Shown here in pieces: positions 53,865 through 62,407 of a stretch of 64,000 bases of DNA. The translations under genes were made by a program, and so were the position numbers. The stretch is taken from contig NZ_JASVWB010000002.1 in assembly GCF_030287445.1 (NCBI RefSeq), positions 5,890,001 through 5,954,000 on the forward strand. The letters are read 5' to 3'. Numbering within the stretch: position 1 is the first letter of the stretch; every line of letters starts with the position of its first letter. The stretch is from Streptomyces sp. ALI-76-A. GTDB lineage: Bacteria; Actinomycetota; Actinomycetes; Streptomycetales; Streptomycetaceae. Below the pieces are notes generated by a model. The model saw nothing but the letters and a program-made list of their open reading frames with translations. It did not search any database and was not told the origin of the DNA.

Positions 53865-55103
53865 CTATGGCAGGGTCACCATCGCCACGGCCCCGCCGTC
53901 CGGCGCGTTGCCGAAGGTCACCCGTGCGCCGAGCACCTCCGCCTGGCCGACCGCGATCGTCAGGCCGAGCCCGTGCCCCTTGGCACCGCCCTCCGTACGG
54001 AACCGCTGCGGCCCGTGCTCCACGAGGTAGGCCGGATAGCCGTCCCCGTGATCCCGCACGGTGACCACCGGCCCGTCCACCGTCAGCAGCACCGGCCCCC
54101 GCCCGTGCCGGTGCGCGTTCGCCACCAGGTTCCCGAGCACCCGCTCCAGCCGCCGCCGGTCCGTCTCCACGGCCACGTCCCGGACGACGACGACCTCCGT
54201 GTCCGTTCCCGACGCCCGCACCACCCGCCCGGCCAGCGCACCCAGTGGCTCCGTGTCCAGTTCCAGCCGCTCCCGCCCGGTCTCCAGCCGGGAGATCTCC
54301 AGCAGGTCCTCGGTGAGCGTGCGCAGTGCCGCCACCCGGTCCCGGACCAGCTCGGTGGGGCGGCTCGGCGGCAGCAGTTCGGCCGCCGCGTGCAGCCCGG
54401 TCAGGGGGGTGCGCAGCTCGTGCGCCACGTCCGCGGTGAACCGCTGCTCGCTCAGCAGCTTGCCCTGCAACGACGCCGCCATGGAGTCCAGCGCGGCGGC
54501 GACCGCGGCCACCTCGTCCTGCGGCCGGGTCGGGTCCTTCGTACGGGGGTCGCCGACCCGTGCGTCCAGGTCACCGGCGCTGATCCGCCGGGCCACCTGC
54601 GCGGTGGTCTCCAGCCGCCGGGTCACCCGGGTCACCGCGAACGCGCCGACCAGCAGGGTCGCCCCGATCGCCAGCCCCGACGACCAGACGATCGCCCGGT
54701 CGAGGCCGTCGATGGTGCGCTCGCCCTGCGCGTAGTCGACCTCCACGGCCAGCGCCCGGCCGCCGTCGACCGGACCCGCCGCCCACATCGTGGGGCGCCC
54801 GTGGTGCTCGCCGACCATCGTGCCGCGTTCGCCGGCCGCCGCGAGGTCCCGCAGCGCCTCGGGCAGCTCCGGGGGATCGACGCCGGCGCCGCGCGGCAGC
54901 GTGTCCCCGGCCTCGAACGCCGCCGTCTGCTCCGTCAGTCTGGCCAGGGCGAGGTCACGGGCCTGACCGACCGTCTGGTTCGTCACCGACACATGCACCA
55001 GGACGCCGAGCAGGGCGGCCAGCGCGCAGCACATCACGGTGATGAACACCGCCGCCTTCGCGCCGAGCGTGCCGGCCCACCGGGGGAGCGTGGGCCGTCT
55101 CAT
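53865..55103 (-). CDS. Sensor histidine kinase, orphan
   Basis: A 412-residue kinase with two membrane helices (AAVFITVMCCALAALLGVLV; IVWSSGLAIGATLLVGAFAV) around a sensor loop of about 100 residues. HAMP follows, then the H-box FTADVAHELRTPLTGLHAAA, N-box NLVANAHRHG, and the ATP lid VRDHGDGYP with GGAKGHGLGLTIAVG. The ATG overlaps the stop of the lipoprotein gene (ATGA), so both are made together. No response regulator is encoded nearby, making it an orphan kinase whose input may be the coexpressed lipoprotein. Its 3' end is duplicated downstream. Confidence 0.92.
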   Translation of the reverse strand: MRRPTLPRWAGTLGAKAAVFITVMCCALAALLGVLVHVSVTNQTVGQARDLALARLTEQTAAFEAGDTLPRGAGVDPPELPEALRDLAAAGERGTMVGEHHGRPTMWAAGPVDGGRALAVEVDYAQGERTIDGLDRAIVWSSGLAIGATLLVGAFAVTRVTRRLETTAQVARRISAGDLDARVGDPRTKDPTRPQDEVAAVAAALDSMAASLQGKLLSEQRFTADVAHELRTPLTGLHAAAELLPPSRPTELVRDRVAALRTLTEDLLEISRLETGRERLELDTEPLGALAGRVVRASGTDTEVVVVRDVAVETDRRRLERVLGNLVANAHRHGRGPVLLTVDGPVVTVRDHGDGYPAYLVEHGPQRFRTEGGAKGHGLGLTIAVGQAEVLGARVTFGNAPDGGAVAMVTLP

Positions 55104-55990
55104 CGACCACTCGCCGAGGGGGAGACGGAGGAGGCGGCGGGGACTGTGACGGAGACCGAGGCGGGGACCCGGACGGAGGACGACGGGGAGCGGGACGGGG
55201 AGGCCGTCGGATGCTTCGAACCGTCCGACACCTCCGAACCCTCAGACACCTCCGAACCCTCAGACACCTCCGAACCCTCCGGCCCTTTCGAACCCTCCGG
55301 CCCTTTCGAACCCTTCTTCCCGCGCGTGCGCAGCAGTTCGTCATGCGTGAGCAGCATGACGCGCTGGTCCGGGTCCCACGTCCACTGGAAGCGGTACTCG
55401 TAGCCCGCGATGTCGGACGGCGACCGGATGATGACGGACCGCCCCGCCAGCTCCACCCCCGTCACGGCGTCGTCGTTGGACATGACCTGCACCAGCCGGC
55501 CCGAGCGGACCGTGTAGACGCGCACCGCCGTCTGGTTGCCGGGCAGCAGCCGGAACCCGAGCGTCAGGTCGTCCCGGCCGTCGCCCGTGAGATCGCGGTA
55601 GTACGGCGTGAGGACGGGACACCGGCCCGTGGCCGCGCCCCGGGCACAGTCGGCCATCCGGCGGACGGTCTCCCGGTAGGTGGCCTTGCCGCCCGTGTAC
55701 GCGTCCGGATGCTGGGCGATCTCGGCCCGGACCACGGCCACCGGGTCCACGCGGCGGATGTCCTCGCCCGGGACCGCGACACCCCGCATCAGCTCGGACC
55801 CGCCGTCGTCGTAGTCCCAGGCCGGACTCGACGCGGGCGCCAGATCCGGCCACAGCCGGTCCGGGCTGATCGCGGTCGGCGTCGGGCCCGCCCCGCGCAG
55901 CGCGCCGGTGTCGCCGCAGGCCGCCAGGGTGCCCAGGGCCGCCGACAGCAGGGCGAGGATGGCGGCGGGGCGGAGGCGCGGGGCGGACAC
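55100..55990 (-). CDS. Lipoprotein with FG-GAP-like segment, partner of the sensor kinase
   Basis: A 296-residue exported lipoprotein. The signal peptide (RPAAILALLSAALGTLAACG) has its lipobox cysteine at residue 25. The central part has a calcium-type DLTGDGRDDLTLGFRL motif, as in VCBS/FG-GAP repeats, then VRVYTVRSGRLVQVMSNDDA. The C-terminus is low-complexity (GSKGPEGSEVSEGS repeats, then Ser/Pro/Val). The start is GTG 55990 with GGAG upstream. Upstream of the ribosome site lies a hexamer repeat. Coupled to the kinase; probably an extracytoplasmic sensor or accessory. Confidence 0.82.
   Translation of the reverse strand: MSAPRLRPAAILALLSAALGTLAACGDTGALRGAGPTPTAISPDRLWPDLAPASSPAWDYDDGGSELMRGVAVPGEDIRRVDPVAVVRAEIAQHPDAYTGGKATYRETVRRMADCARGAATGRCPVLTPYYRDLTGDGRDDLTLGFRLLPGNQTAVRVYTVRSGRLVQVMSNDDAVTGVELAGRSVIIRSPSDIAGYEYRFQWTWDPDQRVMLLTHDELLRTRGKKGSKGPEGSKGPEGSEVSEGSEVSEGSEVSDGSKHPTASPSRSPSSSVRVPASVSVTVPAASSVSPSASGR
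55208..55316. repeat. Tandem repeats in the lipoprotein 3' coding end
   Basis: Imperfect 18-base units (about five copies built on CCGAACCCTCAGACACCT and CCGGCCCTTTCGAACCCT) encode GSEVSE and GSKGPE hexapeptides. In frame, and placed just before the kinase gene. Confidence 0.75.
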
Positions 55991-56000
55991 GGTGCTCCAG

Positions 56001-56042
56001 CGGTAGCGGTAGTGGTAGCGGTAGCGGTAGCGGTAGTGGTGG
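56001..56042. repeat. Hexamer repeat (CGGTAG/TGGTAG) x7 directly before the lipoprotein ribosome site
   Basis: Seven near-perfect 6-base units end about 10 bases before the lipoprotein GTG. On the coding strand they read CTACCG units directly upstream of CTGGAG, the ribosome site. Copy-number change would alter promoter-to-start spacing or mRNA structure. Confidence 0.85.
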
Positions 56043-56192
56043 CGGTTCGGGGCGAGTCGGGGCGGGGTCGGCGCGTACCGGGCGGCGGGCGCGTACCGGC
56101 GGGCGTGACCAGGGGCCCGGGCAGCGGCCCCGCACACCCTATTCCGCGGGAAGTCCTTTTTGGGCACCCGGGCGACGCGCGGGGGGAAACGA

Positions 56193-56699
56193 TTACTCGG
56201 CGAGCTCCTCCAGCAGCCGGGCGGTCTGAAGCCCGGCCTTGAGGTAGTCCACGAACAGCTCGTTGTGCAGCGCCCAGGGCGAACGGCGGGACCGTATCAG
56301 CCGGATCGCCTCGTCCGCGGAGCGCCCGTGGCGGATCAGGGCCTGCGCGACGACCAGGCCCGAACGGTTGTAGCCGTGATAGCAGCGGACGAGGACCTTG
56401 CGGCCCTCGTCCAGCGCGTCGCACGCGGCCCGCGCGAGCCGGATCACCCCCGCCAGCTGGGTGCCGTCCAGCGGTCCGTCGGGAATCGGCCACACATGGT
56501 GCTCGACACCGGGGTCCGGCCCGTGCCCCGGCAGCCGCAGCAGGGTCTGCACGAGATCGAACTCGTCCCGCACGACGGCGAACCCGATCTGTCCGGGCCG
56601 GCTGCTGAACTCGTGCCCGCCCATCCACAGGCCGGGCACGATCTCGCTCCAGGGACTGTCCGGAGCGGGTACGTCGGACTGCTTCCTGCTCGTTCGCAC
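56193..56699 (-). CDS. Dual-specificity/tyrosine protein phosphatase-like protein
   Basis: A 168-residue phosphatase of the cysteine-dependent class. The active-site loop is VRCYHGYNRSGLVVAQAL, giving C-x5-R with the Arg before Ser; the residue before Cys is Arg rather than the usual His. The general-acid loop may be WPIPDGPLDG. Probably dephosphorylates a protein or small molecule in the cytoplasm. The start is GTG 56699. Upstream in order of the lipoprotein/kinase pair on the same strand, but separated by about 200 bases. Confidence 0.85.
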   Translation of the reverse strand: MRTSRKQSDVPAPDSPWSEIVPGLWMGGHEFSSRPGQIGFAVVRDEFDLVQTLLRLPGHGPDPGVEHHVWPIPDGPLDGTQLAGVIRLARAACDALDEGRKVLVRCYHGYNRSGLVVAQALIRHGRSADEAIRLIRSRRSPWALHNELFVDYLKAGLQTARLLEELAE

Positions 56700-56833
56700 C
56701 GGCGCCTCCCCGAGCCCGTGCCCGGTCCACCCACGGGCCGACAGAACCTACCCGGGTCAACACCTCCTCAAAGGTACCCGGCTTCTTGCGACGGGAGCAC
56801 CCCGCCTGTTCCCATGGTCAGGGGGTGATGTGC

Positions 56834-57637
56834 ATGAGCGGACTGCGCGTCGTACCGACCTGGCGACACGGTCAGGAACGGCTCTACGTCTGCCTCACGG
56901 ACGGCAGGAACATCGCCTGGTACGACCGTGAGGCAGCCCGGGTCAACCTGCTCAGCGAGGACCGCAGACAGGACGTGCTCGACGTCCTCGGCCCCTTCCT
57001 GACCGGGCCGGTGGCCGTGGGCCCGCCCCCGGTCCCGACCCCCTCCGAGCTGGCCAGGCTGTCCCTGCACCCGGACGACGACCTGGCGCCCAACCGCCCC
57101 GGCGAGGCGCTCCAGATCGCCCTGGACCGGGACCCGGGCCCCGCCCACCGGCTGCGCCCCGACCCGCGCCGCCGGGCCCTCGCCGCCGAGCAGGCGGTGG
57201 GGGAGGCCCTGGACCGCCTCGACGGAGCGGGCTGGCACGCCCTGCACTCCGTTCCGCTGCCCGGCGGCGACCGCGTGCACCACCTGGTGATCGGCCCGGG
57301 CGGCCTGTTCGCCGTCCACACGCTGTACGCCCGCAGGCAGCGGGTCACGGTCGCCGACCCGATGGTCACGCTGGGCCGCCGGGCACCACTCCCGCTGCTG
57401 CGCCGCGTCCGGGCCGACGCCGACCGCGCCTCCTACGCCCTGACGGCCGAGGTCCACCCGGTCCTGGCCCTCGTCGGCCCCGCGGACGTGACGGTCGCCG
57501 CGCCCCCGCGAGCGGTCCGGGTCCTGACGGACACGGAGGTGGACGGTCTGGCCCGTACCGGCGGCGTGCTCAAGCCGGCCGACGTGGAGGCCCTGCACGC
57601 TATGGCGCGCGACCGGCGGACGTGGACACGGGTGTGA
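56834..57637 (+). CDS. NERD-domain protein
   Basis: A 267-residue protein with a nuclease-related (NERD) domain in the middle: RRRALAAEQAVGEALDRLDG, WHALHSVPLPGGDRVHHLVI, GPGGLFAVHTLYARRQRVTV. The N-terminal 80 residues (LRVVPTWRHGQERLYVCLTD) are a streptomycete-specific extension. Start ATG 56834 is favoured by the AGGGGGTGAT ribosome site; an earlier start at 56786 is possible. NERD domains are predicted DNA-processing modules, so its place near ku and ligD may be meaningful. Confidence 0.82.
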   Translation: MSGLRVVPTWRHGQERLYVCLTDGRNIAWYDREAARVNLLSEDRRQDVLDVLGPFLTGPVAVGPPPVPTPSELARLSLHPDDDLAPNRPGEALQIALDRDPGPAHRLRPDPRRRALAAEQAVGEALDRLDGAGWHALHSVPLPGGDRVHHLVIGPGGLFAVHTLYARRQRVTVADPMVTLGRRAPLPLLRRVRADADRASYALTAEVHPVLALVGPADVTVAAPPRAVRVLTDTEVDGLARTGGVLKPADVEALHAMARDRRTWTRV

Positions 57638-57652
57638 GTCGCCGGACGCGCG

Positions 57653-57955
57653 TCACCGGACCGGCTGGACGAAGTGGTCCAGTGCCAAGTGGCCGATACC
57701 GCGGCCGACGCGGCTGTCGCCCGTGGCGCCGGTGCCGAAGCGGATGCCGGCCCTCCCCCGGTTGTCGATGACGTCCTGGTGGCGGTCGGCCGCGTTCGCG
57801 CAGGTGCGTTCTTGCAGGTGCAGGGCGGCAGGGTGGTCGCGTCGTCCACACGGCTCATCTCGTCCACGCGGCTCATCTCGTCCACGCGGCTCATCTCGTC
57901 CACGCGGTTCCTCGCGTCGTCCACGCCGTTCTTCCTGCCGTGGGGAACGGGCTGC
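57653..57955 (-). other. Start-less coding-like frame after ligD, with 18-base repeats
   Basis: In the same frame as the ligD-type gene, directly after its TGA, 100 codons are open to a second TGA at 57653. The last about 50 codons have over 90% G/C third positions and read like protein (ADRHQDVIDNRGRAGIRFGT, IGHLALDHFVQPVR), but no start codon precedes them in frame. An ATG/GTG-started frame in the repeats (DDARNRVDEMSRVDEM) would need a frameshift to reach it. Possibly a pseudogene remnant. Confidence 0.5.
57841..57912. repeat. 18-base tandem repeat x4 downstream of ligD
   Basis: About four copies of TCGTCCACGCGGCTCATC (one with ACACGG, the last with GTTCCTC). It lies in the start-less frame between the NERD and ligD-type genes. 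Confidence 0.85.
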
Positions 57956-58837
57956 TCACGGCAGCTGTCCCGCCCGGTCCGGGTCGAGCAACGGCGCCAG
58001 CAGATCGCCGTGGTCCTGTACGCGGGGCGCGAGGTCAGGTGCCAGGAAGGCCAGCCGCGCGGGTGCCCCGCAGTCCTCGACCTCCGTCCAGGTCACCGGC
58101 GCCGACACCAGGGGCTCGGCACGTGCCCGAAGGGTGTAGGGCGTGGCCGTGGTCTTGCGGGCGGCGTTCTGGCTCCAGTCGACGAACACCTTGCCGGGCC
58201 GCAGGCTCCGTGTCATCCGGTGGACGACCAGCCGCGGCATGGCCCGCTCCGCCTCCACGGCCAGCTGCCTGGCGTACTCGGACACCTGGTCGGACGACGC
58301 TCCCCGGACCGCCGCCAGCAGGTGCAGCCCCTTGGACCCGGCGGTCTTCGGGTATGCCTCGATCCCGTCCGCCGCCAGCCGCTCCCGCAGCCACAGGGCG
58401 ACCTCGCAGCACTCGACGATCGTCGCGGGCGCCCCGGGGTCGAGGTCGAGGACCAGCCGGTCGGCCTCGCCGGGCGAGCCGATCAGCCACTGGTGGGTGT
58501 GGAACTCGGTGACCAGGTTCGCCGCCCACATCAGGCTCGCCAGGTCCTGCACCAGCACCATCCGGGCCGGCCCCTCCGACCGGGGCACCTCGGCGGTGGT
58601 GACCCAGTCGGGCGTACCCGGCGGCACGTTCTTGGCGAAGAACACCTGGCCCTGGGGTCCGTCGGGATAGCGCAGGAAGGACACCGGCCGGTCCCGCAGA
58701 TGGGGCAGCAGGACCTCGGCGGTGGTGGCGTAGTAGTGCAGCAGCTCGGCCTTGGTGAAGCCGGTCGCGGGATACAGCACCTTCTCCAGGTTGCTGAGCG
58801 CGAGCCTTCGCCCCTCCACCTCTGTGATCGGCGTCAT
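57956..58837 (-). CDS. LigD-type polymerase domain protein (NHEJ)
   Basis: A 293-residue stand-alone LigD polymerase (archaeo-eukaryotic primase) domain that fills or extends ends in non-homologous end joining. Key features are LEKVLYPATGFTKAELLHYY, the catalytic aspartates in LVLDLDPGAPATIVECCEVA, KTAGSKGLHLLAAVRG, and VFVDWSQNAARKTTATPYTL. Ligase and phosphoesterase domains are absent. Divergent from ku with an AT-rich palindromic 71-base spacer. The start is ATG 58837. Confidence 0.93.
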   Translation of the reverse strand: MTPITEVEGRRLALSNLEKVLYPATGFTKAELLHYYATTAEVLLPHLRDRPVSFLRYPDGPQGQVFFAKNVPPGTPDWVTTAEVPRSEGPARMVLVQDLASLMWAANLVTEFHTHQWLIGSPGEADRLVLDLDPGAPATIVECCEVALWLRERLAADGIEAYPKTAGSKGLHLLAAVRGASSDQVSEYARQLAVEAERAMPRLVVHRMTRSLRPGKVFVDWSQNAARKTTATPYTLRARAEPLVSAPVTWTEVEDCGAPARLAFLAPDLAPRVQDHGDLLAPLLDPDRAGQLP

Positions 58838-58853
58838 ACGATGAGAATCCCAA

Positions 58854-58869
58854 TATTTTGGCGAAAATA
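58854..58869. promoter_or_regulatory. Perfect palindrome between ligD and ku
   Basis: TATTTT-GGCG-AAAATA is a perfect inverted repeat in a strikingly AT-rich 71-base spacer shared by the two divergent NHEJ genes. It is suited to a dimeric repressor controlling both, or to overlapping -10 elements. Confidence 0.6.
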
Positions 58870-58908
58870 GTTATAACTCACCCAAAAATGATCGAAAGGG
58901 TGCTGCAC

Positions 58909-60012
58909 GTGCGATCCATCTGGAACGGCGCCATCTCGTTCGGCCTGGTCAGCATCCCGATCAAGCTGGTCAACGCGACCGAGAGCCACTCGATCTCCTT
59001 CCGCCAGATCCACACGGAGGACGGCGGCCGCATCCGCTACCGCAAGGTGTGCGAACTGGAGGACCGCGAGGTCACCCAGTCCGAGATCGGCAAGGGCTAC
59101 GAGGACGCGGACGGCACGATCATCCCGATCACCGACGACGACCTGGCCCACCTGCCGCTGCCGACCGCCAAGACGATCGAGATCGTGGCCTTCGTGCCGG
59201 CCGACCGGATCGACCCGCTCCAGATGGACGCCGCGTACTACCTCGGGGCGGGCGGTGTCCCGGCCGCCAAGCCGTACACCCTGCTGCGCGAGGCCCTCAA
59301 GCGCAGCCAGAAGGTCGCCATCGCCAAGTACGCGCTGCGCGGCCGGGAGCGCCTCGGCATGCTGCGGGTGGTGGGCGACGCCATCGCCCTGCACGGACTG
59401 CTGTGGCCGGACGAGGTGCGCGCCCCCGAAGGCCTCGCCCCGGACACGAACGTCACCGTCAACGACAAGGAACTCGACCTCGCGGACGCCCTCATGGACA
59501 CCCTCGGCGAGATCGACCTGGAGGACCTGCACGACGAGTACCGGGAGGCGCTGGAGGAGGTCGTCGCCGCGAAGGCGGCCGGCGAGGTACCGCCCGAGGC
59601 GCCCGAACCGGCCAAGGGCGGCAAGGTCCTGGACCTGATGGCGGCCCTGGAGAAGAGCGTGCGGGCGGCGAAGGAGTCCCGGGGCGAGGGGACGGCCGAC
59701 AAGGCCGCGGGGGAGTCGGCGGACGAGTCCGCGAAGGAGTCCGCTGAGGTCAGACGCCTGCCGGCCCGGAAGTCGGCGCGGACGACGCCCAAGCAGGAGG
59801 GCGGCAAGAAGTCGACGGCGTCCGGGGCGAAGAAGACCGCCGCCAAGAAGACCACGGCGTCCGCGTCCACGAAGAAGTCGACGGTCAAGCCGACCGCGCG
59901 ATCGACCGCCAAGTCACCGGCCAAGTCGACGAAATCGGCCCAGGGCACGAAGAAGACGGCGGCGAAGAAGACCCCCGCGAAGAAGACCGCGGCCCGCAAA
60001 CGGACCGCGTGA
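58909..60012 (+). CDS. ku: Ku protein (non-homologous end joining)
   Basis: A 367-residue bacterial Ku that binds double-strand break ends as a homodimer and recruits LigD. The core runs from RSIWNGAISFGLVSIPIKLV through RYRKVCELEDREVTQSEIGK to about residue 255. The C-terminal 100 residues are a long Lys/Ala/Thr tail with AKKTAAKKT-type repeats, histone H1-like, adding non-specific DNA binding. GTG 58909 gives the conserved opening and has GAAAGGG 8 bases upstream; longer frames reach into the promoter. Confidence 0.95.
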   Translation: MRSIWNGAISFGLVSIPIKLVNATESHSISFRQIHTEDGGRIRYRKVCELEDREVTQSEIGKGYEDADGTIIPITDDDLAHLPLPTAKTIEIVAFVPADRIDPLQMDAAYYLGAGGVPAAKPYTLLREALKRSQKVAIAKYALRGRERLGMLRVVGDAIALHGLLWPDEVRAPEGLAPDTNVTVNDKELDLADALMDTLGEIDLEDLHDEYREALEEVVAAKAAGEVPPEAPEPAKGGKVLDLMAALEKSVRAAKESRGEGTADKAAGESADESAKESAEVRRLPARKSARTTPKQEGGKKSTASGAKKTAAKKTTASASTKKSTVKPTARSTAKSPAKSTKSAQGTKKTAAKKTPAKKTAARKRTA

Positions 60013-60081
60013 CCTGCGCACCGCGTCGGCCTCAGGACCGCGGACGCAGGTCCCGGCAGCCTGGCGTGCGCTGCCGACCCG

Positions 60082-60582
60082 TCAGCCGAGCGTCTTGGCG
60101 GACTCGATGACGACGGGCTGGGTGGGCACGTCCTGCATGCCGCGGACGGTTCCGGTGCGAACCTGCTTGATCCGGTCCACGACGTCCTGGCCCTCGGTGA
60201 CGCGGCCGAAGACGGTGTAACCCCAGCCGCTCGGGTTCTTCGCCGTGTAGTTGAGGAACTCGTTGTCCGACACGTTGATGAAGAACTGGGCGGTCGCCGA
60301 GTGCGGATCGCTGGTGCGCGCCATCGCCACGGTGTACGCGGTGTTCTTCAGCCCGTTGTCGGCCTCGTTCGGCACCGGCGCGAGGGTGGGCTTCTGCGCC
60401 ATCTCCGCGGTGAAGCCACCGCCCTGCACCATGAAGCCGTCGATCACCCGGTGGAAGATGGTGCCGTCGTAGTGCCCGTTCCCGACGTACGTCAGGAAGT
60501 TCTCGACGGTCTTGGGGGCTTCGGCGTCGTCGAGTTCGAGGACGATGCGGCCGAAGTTCGTGGTCAGCTCGACCCTGGACAT
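60082..60582 (-). CDS. Peptidyl-prolyl cis-trans isomerase, cyclophilin type
   Basis: A 166-residue cytoplasmic cyclophilin. Active-site segments include [15 protein letters not shown] (catalytic Arg and Phe), [17 protein letters not shown] (Q-F-F-I) and [20 protein letters not shown]. The length and N-terminus ([18 protein letters not shown]) match PpiB-type enzymes, which speed proline isomerisation during folding. The start is ATG 60582 with GAAAGGGA upstream. Confidence 0.94.
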   Translation of the reverse strand: MSRVELTTNFGRIVLELDDAEAPKTVENFLTYVGNGHYDGTIFHRVIDGFMVQGGGFTAEMAQKPTLAPVPNEADNGLKNTAYTVAMARTSDPHSATAQFFINVSDNEFLNYTAKNPSGWGYTVFGRVTEGQDVVDRIKQVRTGTVRGMQDVPTQPVVIESAKTLG

Positions 60583-60890
60583 GGAGTACGTCCCTTTCTG
60601 GTGGGGCTTTGGCCGCAGCATCTTGTCACACGGCCACTTCCGGGGCGTGCCGCCGTGCGTCGTCGCCATCCGGTTCGGCGCGCGGCCCGCCATCCGGTTC
60701 GGCGCCCGGCCGCCATCCGGTTCGGTGCGCCGCCGCCGTACCCTCTGCCACTCGCCGTACGGCCCCACCACTCGCCTTACTCCATGCCACTCGCCGTACC
60801 GTCCCACCACTCGCCGAACCGCCATTCCGCCCGCCGCGGCGCTGCCCCCGCCCGTCAAGCGGGCGGCATGCGGAGGCGGTACGCGGAGCC
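60583..60890. repeat. Intergenic direct repeats upstream of the cyclophilin gene
   Basis: About 300 bases without a gene. GCCATCCGGTTCGGCGC occurs three times at about 60667, 60690 and 60710 (one with GGTGC). CCACTCGCCGTAC-like units occur four times between about 60748 and 60817 (CCACTCGCCTTAC, CCACTCGCCGAAC variants). A GCCCGTCAAGCGGGC hairpin at about 60850-60864 may be the SDR gene's terminator. Confidence 0.7.
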
Positions 60891-61583
60891 TCACCAGGGC
60901 ACGGGTTCACCGTCCCGGAAGAACCCGCCCGTCGGACCGGAGTCGGGGAGCGTCGCCGCCCACACGATCCCCGCGGCGCCCTCGCCGACCGGGCGGCCAC
61001 CCGGGCCGCCCATCTCGGTGGCCACCCAGCCCGGGCAGACCGCGTTCACGAGGACGCCGTCGGGGCGCAGTTCCGCCGCCAGCATCCTGGTCAGGGCGTT
61101 GAGCGCGGCCTTGGACGCCGCGTAGGCGGGCGTGCCCCCGCCCATGGACGCCAACGACCCGGACTCGCTGGAGACGTTGACGATCCGGCCGTGACCGCTC
61201 GCGCGCAGCAGCGGCAGCAGCGCCTGCGTGAGCCGCCACGGGCCGTACAGGTTGGTCTCCGCCGCCTCGCGCACCACGTCCAGGTCGGCGGTCACGGCCC
61301 GTTGCCAGGTGTCGTACAGGATGGCGGCGTTGTTGACCAGGACGTCCAGCCGCCCGTGCCGCTCACCGACCTCCCGCGCCACCCGGGCGACGTCCTCGGC
61401 GGAGGTCACGTCCAGCACCGACGCCCACGTTCCGGGACCGACCTCCTCGGCGGCCGCGCGGGCCGCGTCCCCGGAGCGCGCCGTGACGATCACGGTGTGC
61501 CCCCGCGCGGCGAGTTGCCGGCACACCTCCTTGCCGAGGCCCCGGTTCGCCCCGGTGACCAGCGCGACGCCCGCTCCGTTCAC
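60891..61583 (-). CDS. Short-chain dehydrogenase/reductase
   Basis: A 230-residue classical SDR. The cofactor motif is [20 protein letters not shown] (T-G-x3-G-x-G), followed by [13 protein letters not shown] (N-N-A-A), the catalytic serine in [12 protein letters not shown], and Y-x3-K in [15 protein letters not shown]. An arginine in [13 protein letters not shown] suggests NADPH preference. It resembles plant-type carbonyl/menthone reductases. The start is ATG 61583. Substrate not known. Confidence 0.92.
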   Translation of the reverse strand: MNGAGVALVTGANRGLGKEVCRQLAARGHTVIVTARSGDAARAAAEEVGPGTWASVLDVTSAEDVARVAREVGERHGRLDVLVNNAAILYDTWQRAVTADLDVVREAAETNLYGPWRLTQALLPLLRASGHGRIVNVSSESGSLASMGGGTPAYAASKAALNALTRMLAAELRPDGVLVNAVCPGWVATEMGGPGGRPVGEGAAGIVWAATLPDSGPTGGFFRDGEPVPW

Positions 61584-61625
61584 GTGCCCTCCTTCCGCCC
61601 GGCCGCCGTGGCCCGGCTCGTACCG

Positions 61626-62282
61626 TCAGGCCGCCGTCAGACCGCCCGAGCAGGCGGCGCCGGGCTCGGGGGTCTGCGCACCCTGCACGTACTTGGTGAG
61701 GAACTGCTGGACCCGGGGGTCGGACGCGCTGCCGACGGTGAGCTGACGCCCCCACGCGGACAGCATGATCGCCCCGCTCTGGTCCTTCTCCGGACTCATC
61801 AGCGTGTACGGCGTCCTGGACACCTTGTCCGCCAGCTCCTCGACGTCGGCATCGGCCGCCCTGTCGTTGTACGTGATCCAGACCGCCCCGTGTTCGAGGG
61901 AATGGACGGCGTTCTCGCGCGCGACGGCCTCGGTGTACACGGTGCCGTCGCAGGTCATCCACGCCTGGTGGTGATCGCCGCCGACGGGCGGGGTCATCGG
62001 GTACGAGACGGCGCCGGTCACATGGTCGCGCCCGAGCTTCTCGGCGTCCCAGGTCTTCTCGCCCCGCACCGGCTTCTTCGCCGCGGCGGCCCGCTGTTCC
62101 GCCTTCTCGTCGGCGCTGTTCAGGGCGTATCCGCCCCAGCCGACGAGCCCGACGACGATGGCCGTGCAGACGCCGACGGTGAGGATCCGGCCGCGCCGCT
62201 CACGGGCTCTGTCCGCCCGGCGCATCTCCTCTATCCGGGCCTTCCGGGCCGCGGAGGCCGCCTTCTTGCTGTTCTTGCTCAT
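61626..62282 (-). CDS. DUF3105 membrane-anchored protein
   Basis: A 218-residue protein with a basic cytoplasmic N-terminus (KKAASAARKARIEEMRRADR), one membrane helix (ILTVGVCTAIVVGLVGWGGY) and an external DUF3105 domain. The family's histidine-rich metal-like segments are visible: PPVGGDHHQAWMTCDG and AVHSLEHGAVWITYND, with a second cysteine near the end (GAACSGG). Possibly metal-binding. The start is ATG 62282. It lies downstream of the next gene on the same strand. Confidence 0.9.
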   Translation of the reverse strand: MSKNSKKAASAARKARIEEMRRADRARERRGRILTVGVCTAIVVGLVGWGGYALNSADEKAEQRAAAAKKPVRGEKTWDAEKLGRDHVTGAVSYPMTPPVGGDHHQAWMTCDGTVYTEAVARENAVHSLEHGAVWITYNDRAADADVEELADKVSRTPYTLMSPEKDQSGAIMLSAWGRQLTVGSASDPRVQQFLTKYVQGAQTPEPGAACSGGLTAA

Positions 62283-62407
62283 GGGTACGTCCTTGTCCCC
62301 GCCGCGCGGAGTCGCGGCGCGGCGGTGCGTGAGTGCGGGGGATGAGGGAGGTGGAGGGTGAGGGGGCCGGCTGACGGCGACCGCCGGCGCGGACCCCCGG
62401 ACCTCCC

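Noticed and set aside
57674..58870. A 398-codon plus-strand frame across ligD
   Set aside because: Antisense shadow of the ligD-type gene and its downstream repeats.
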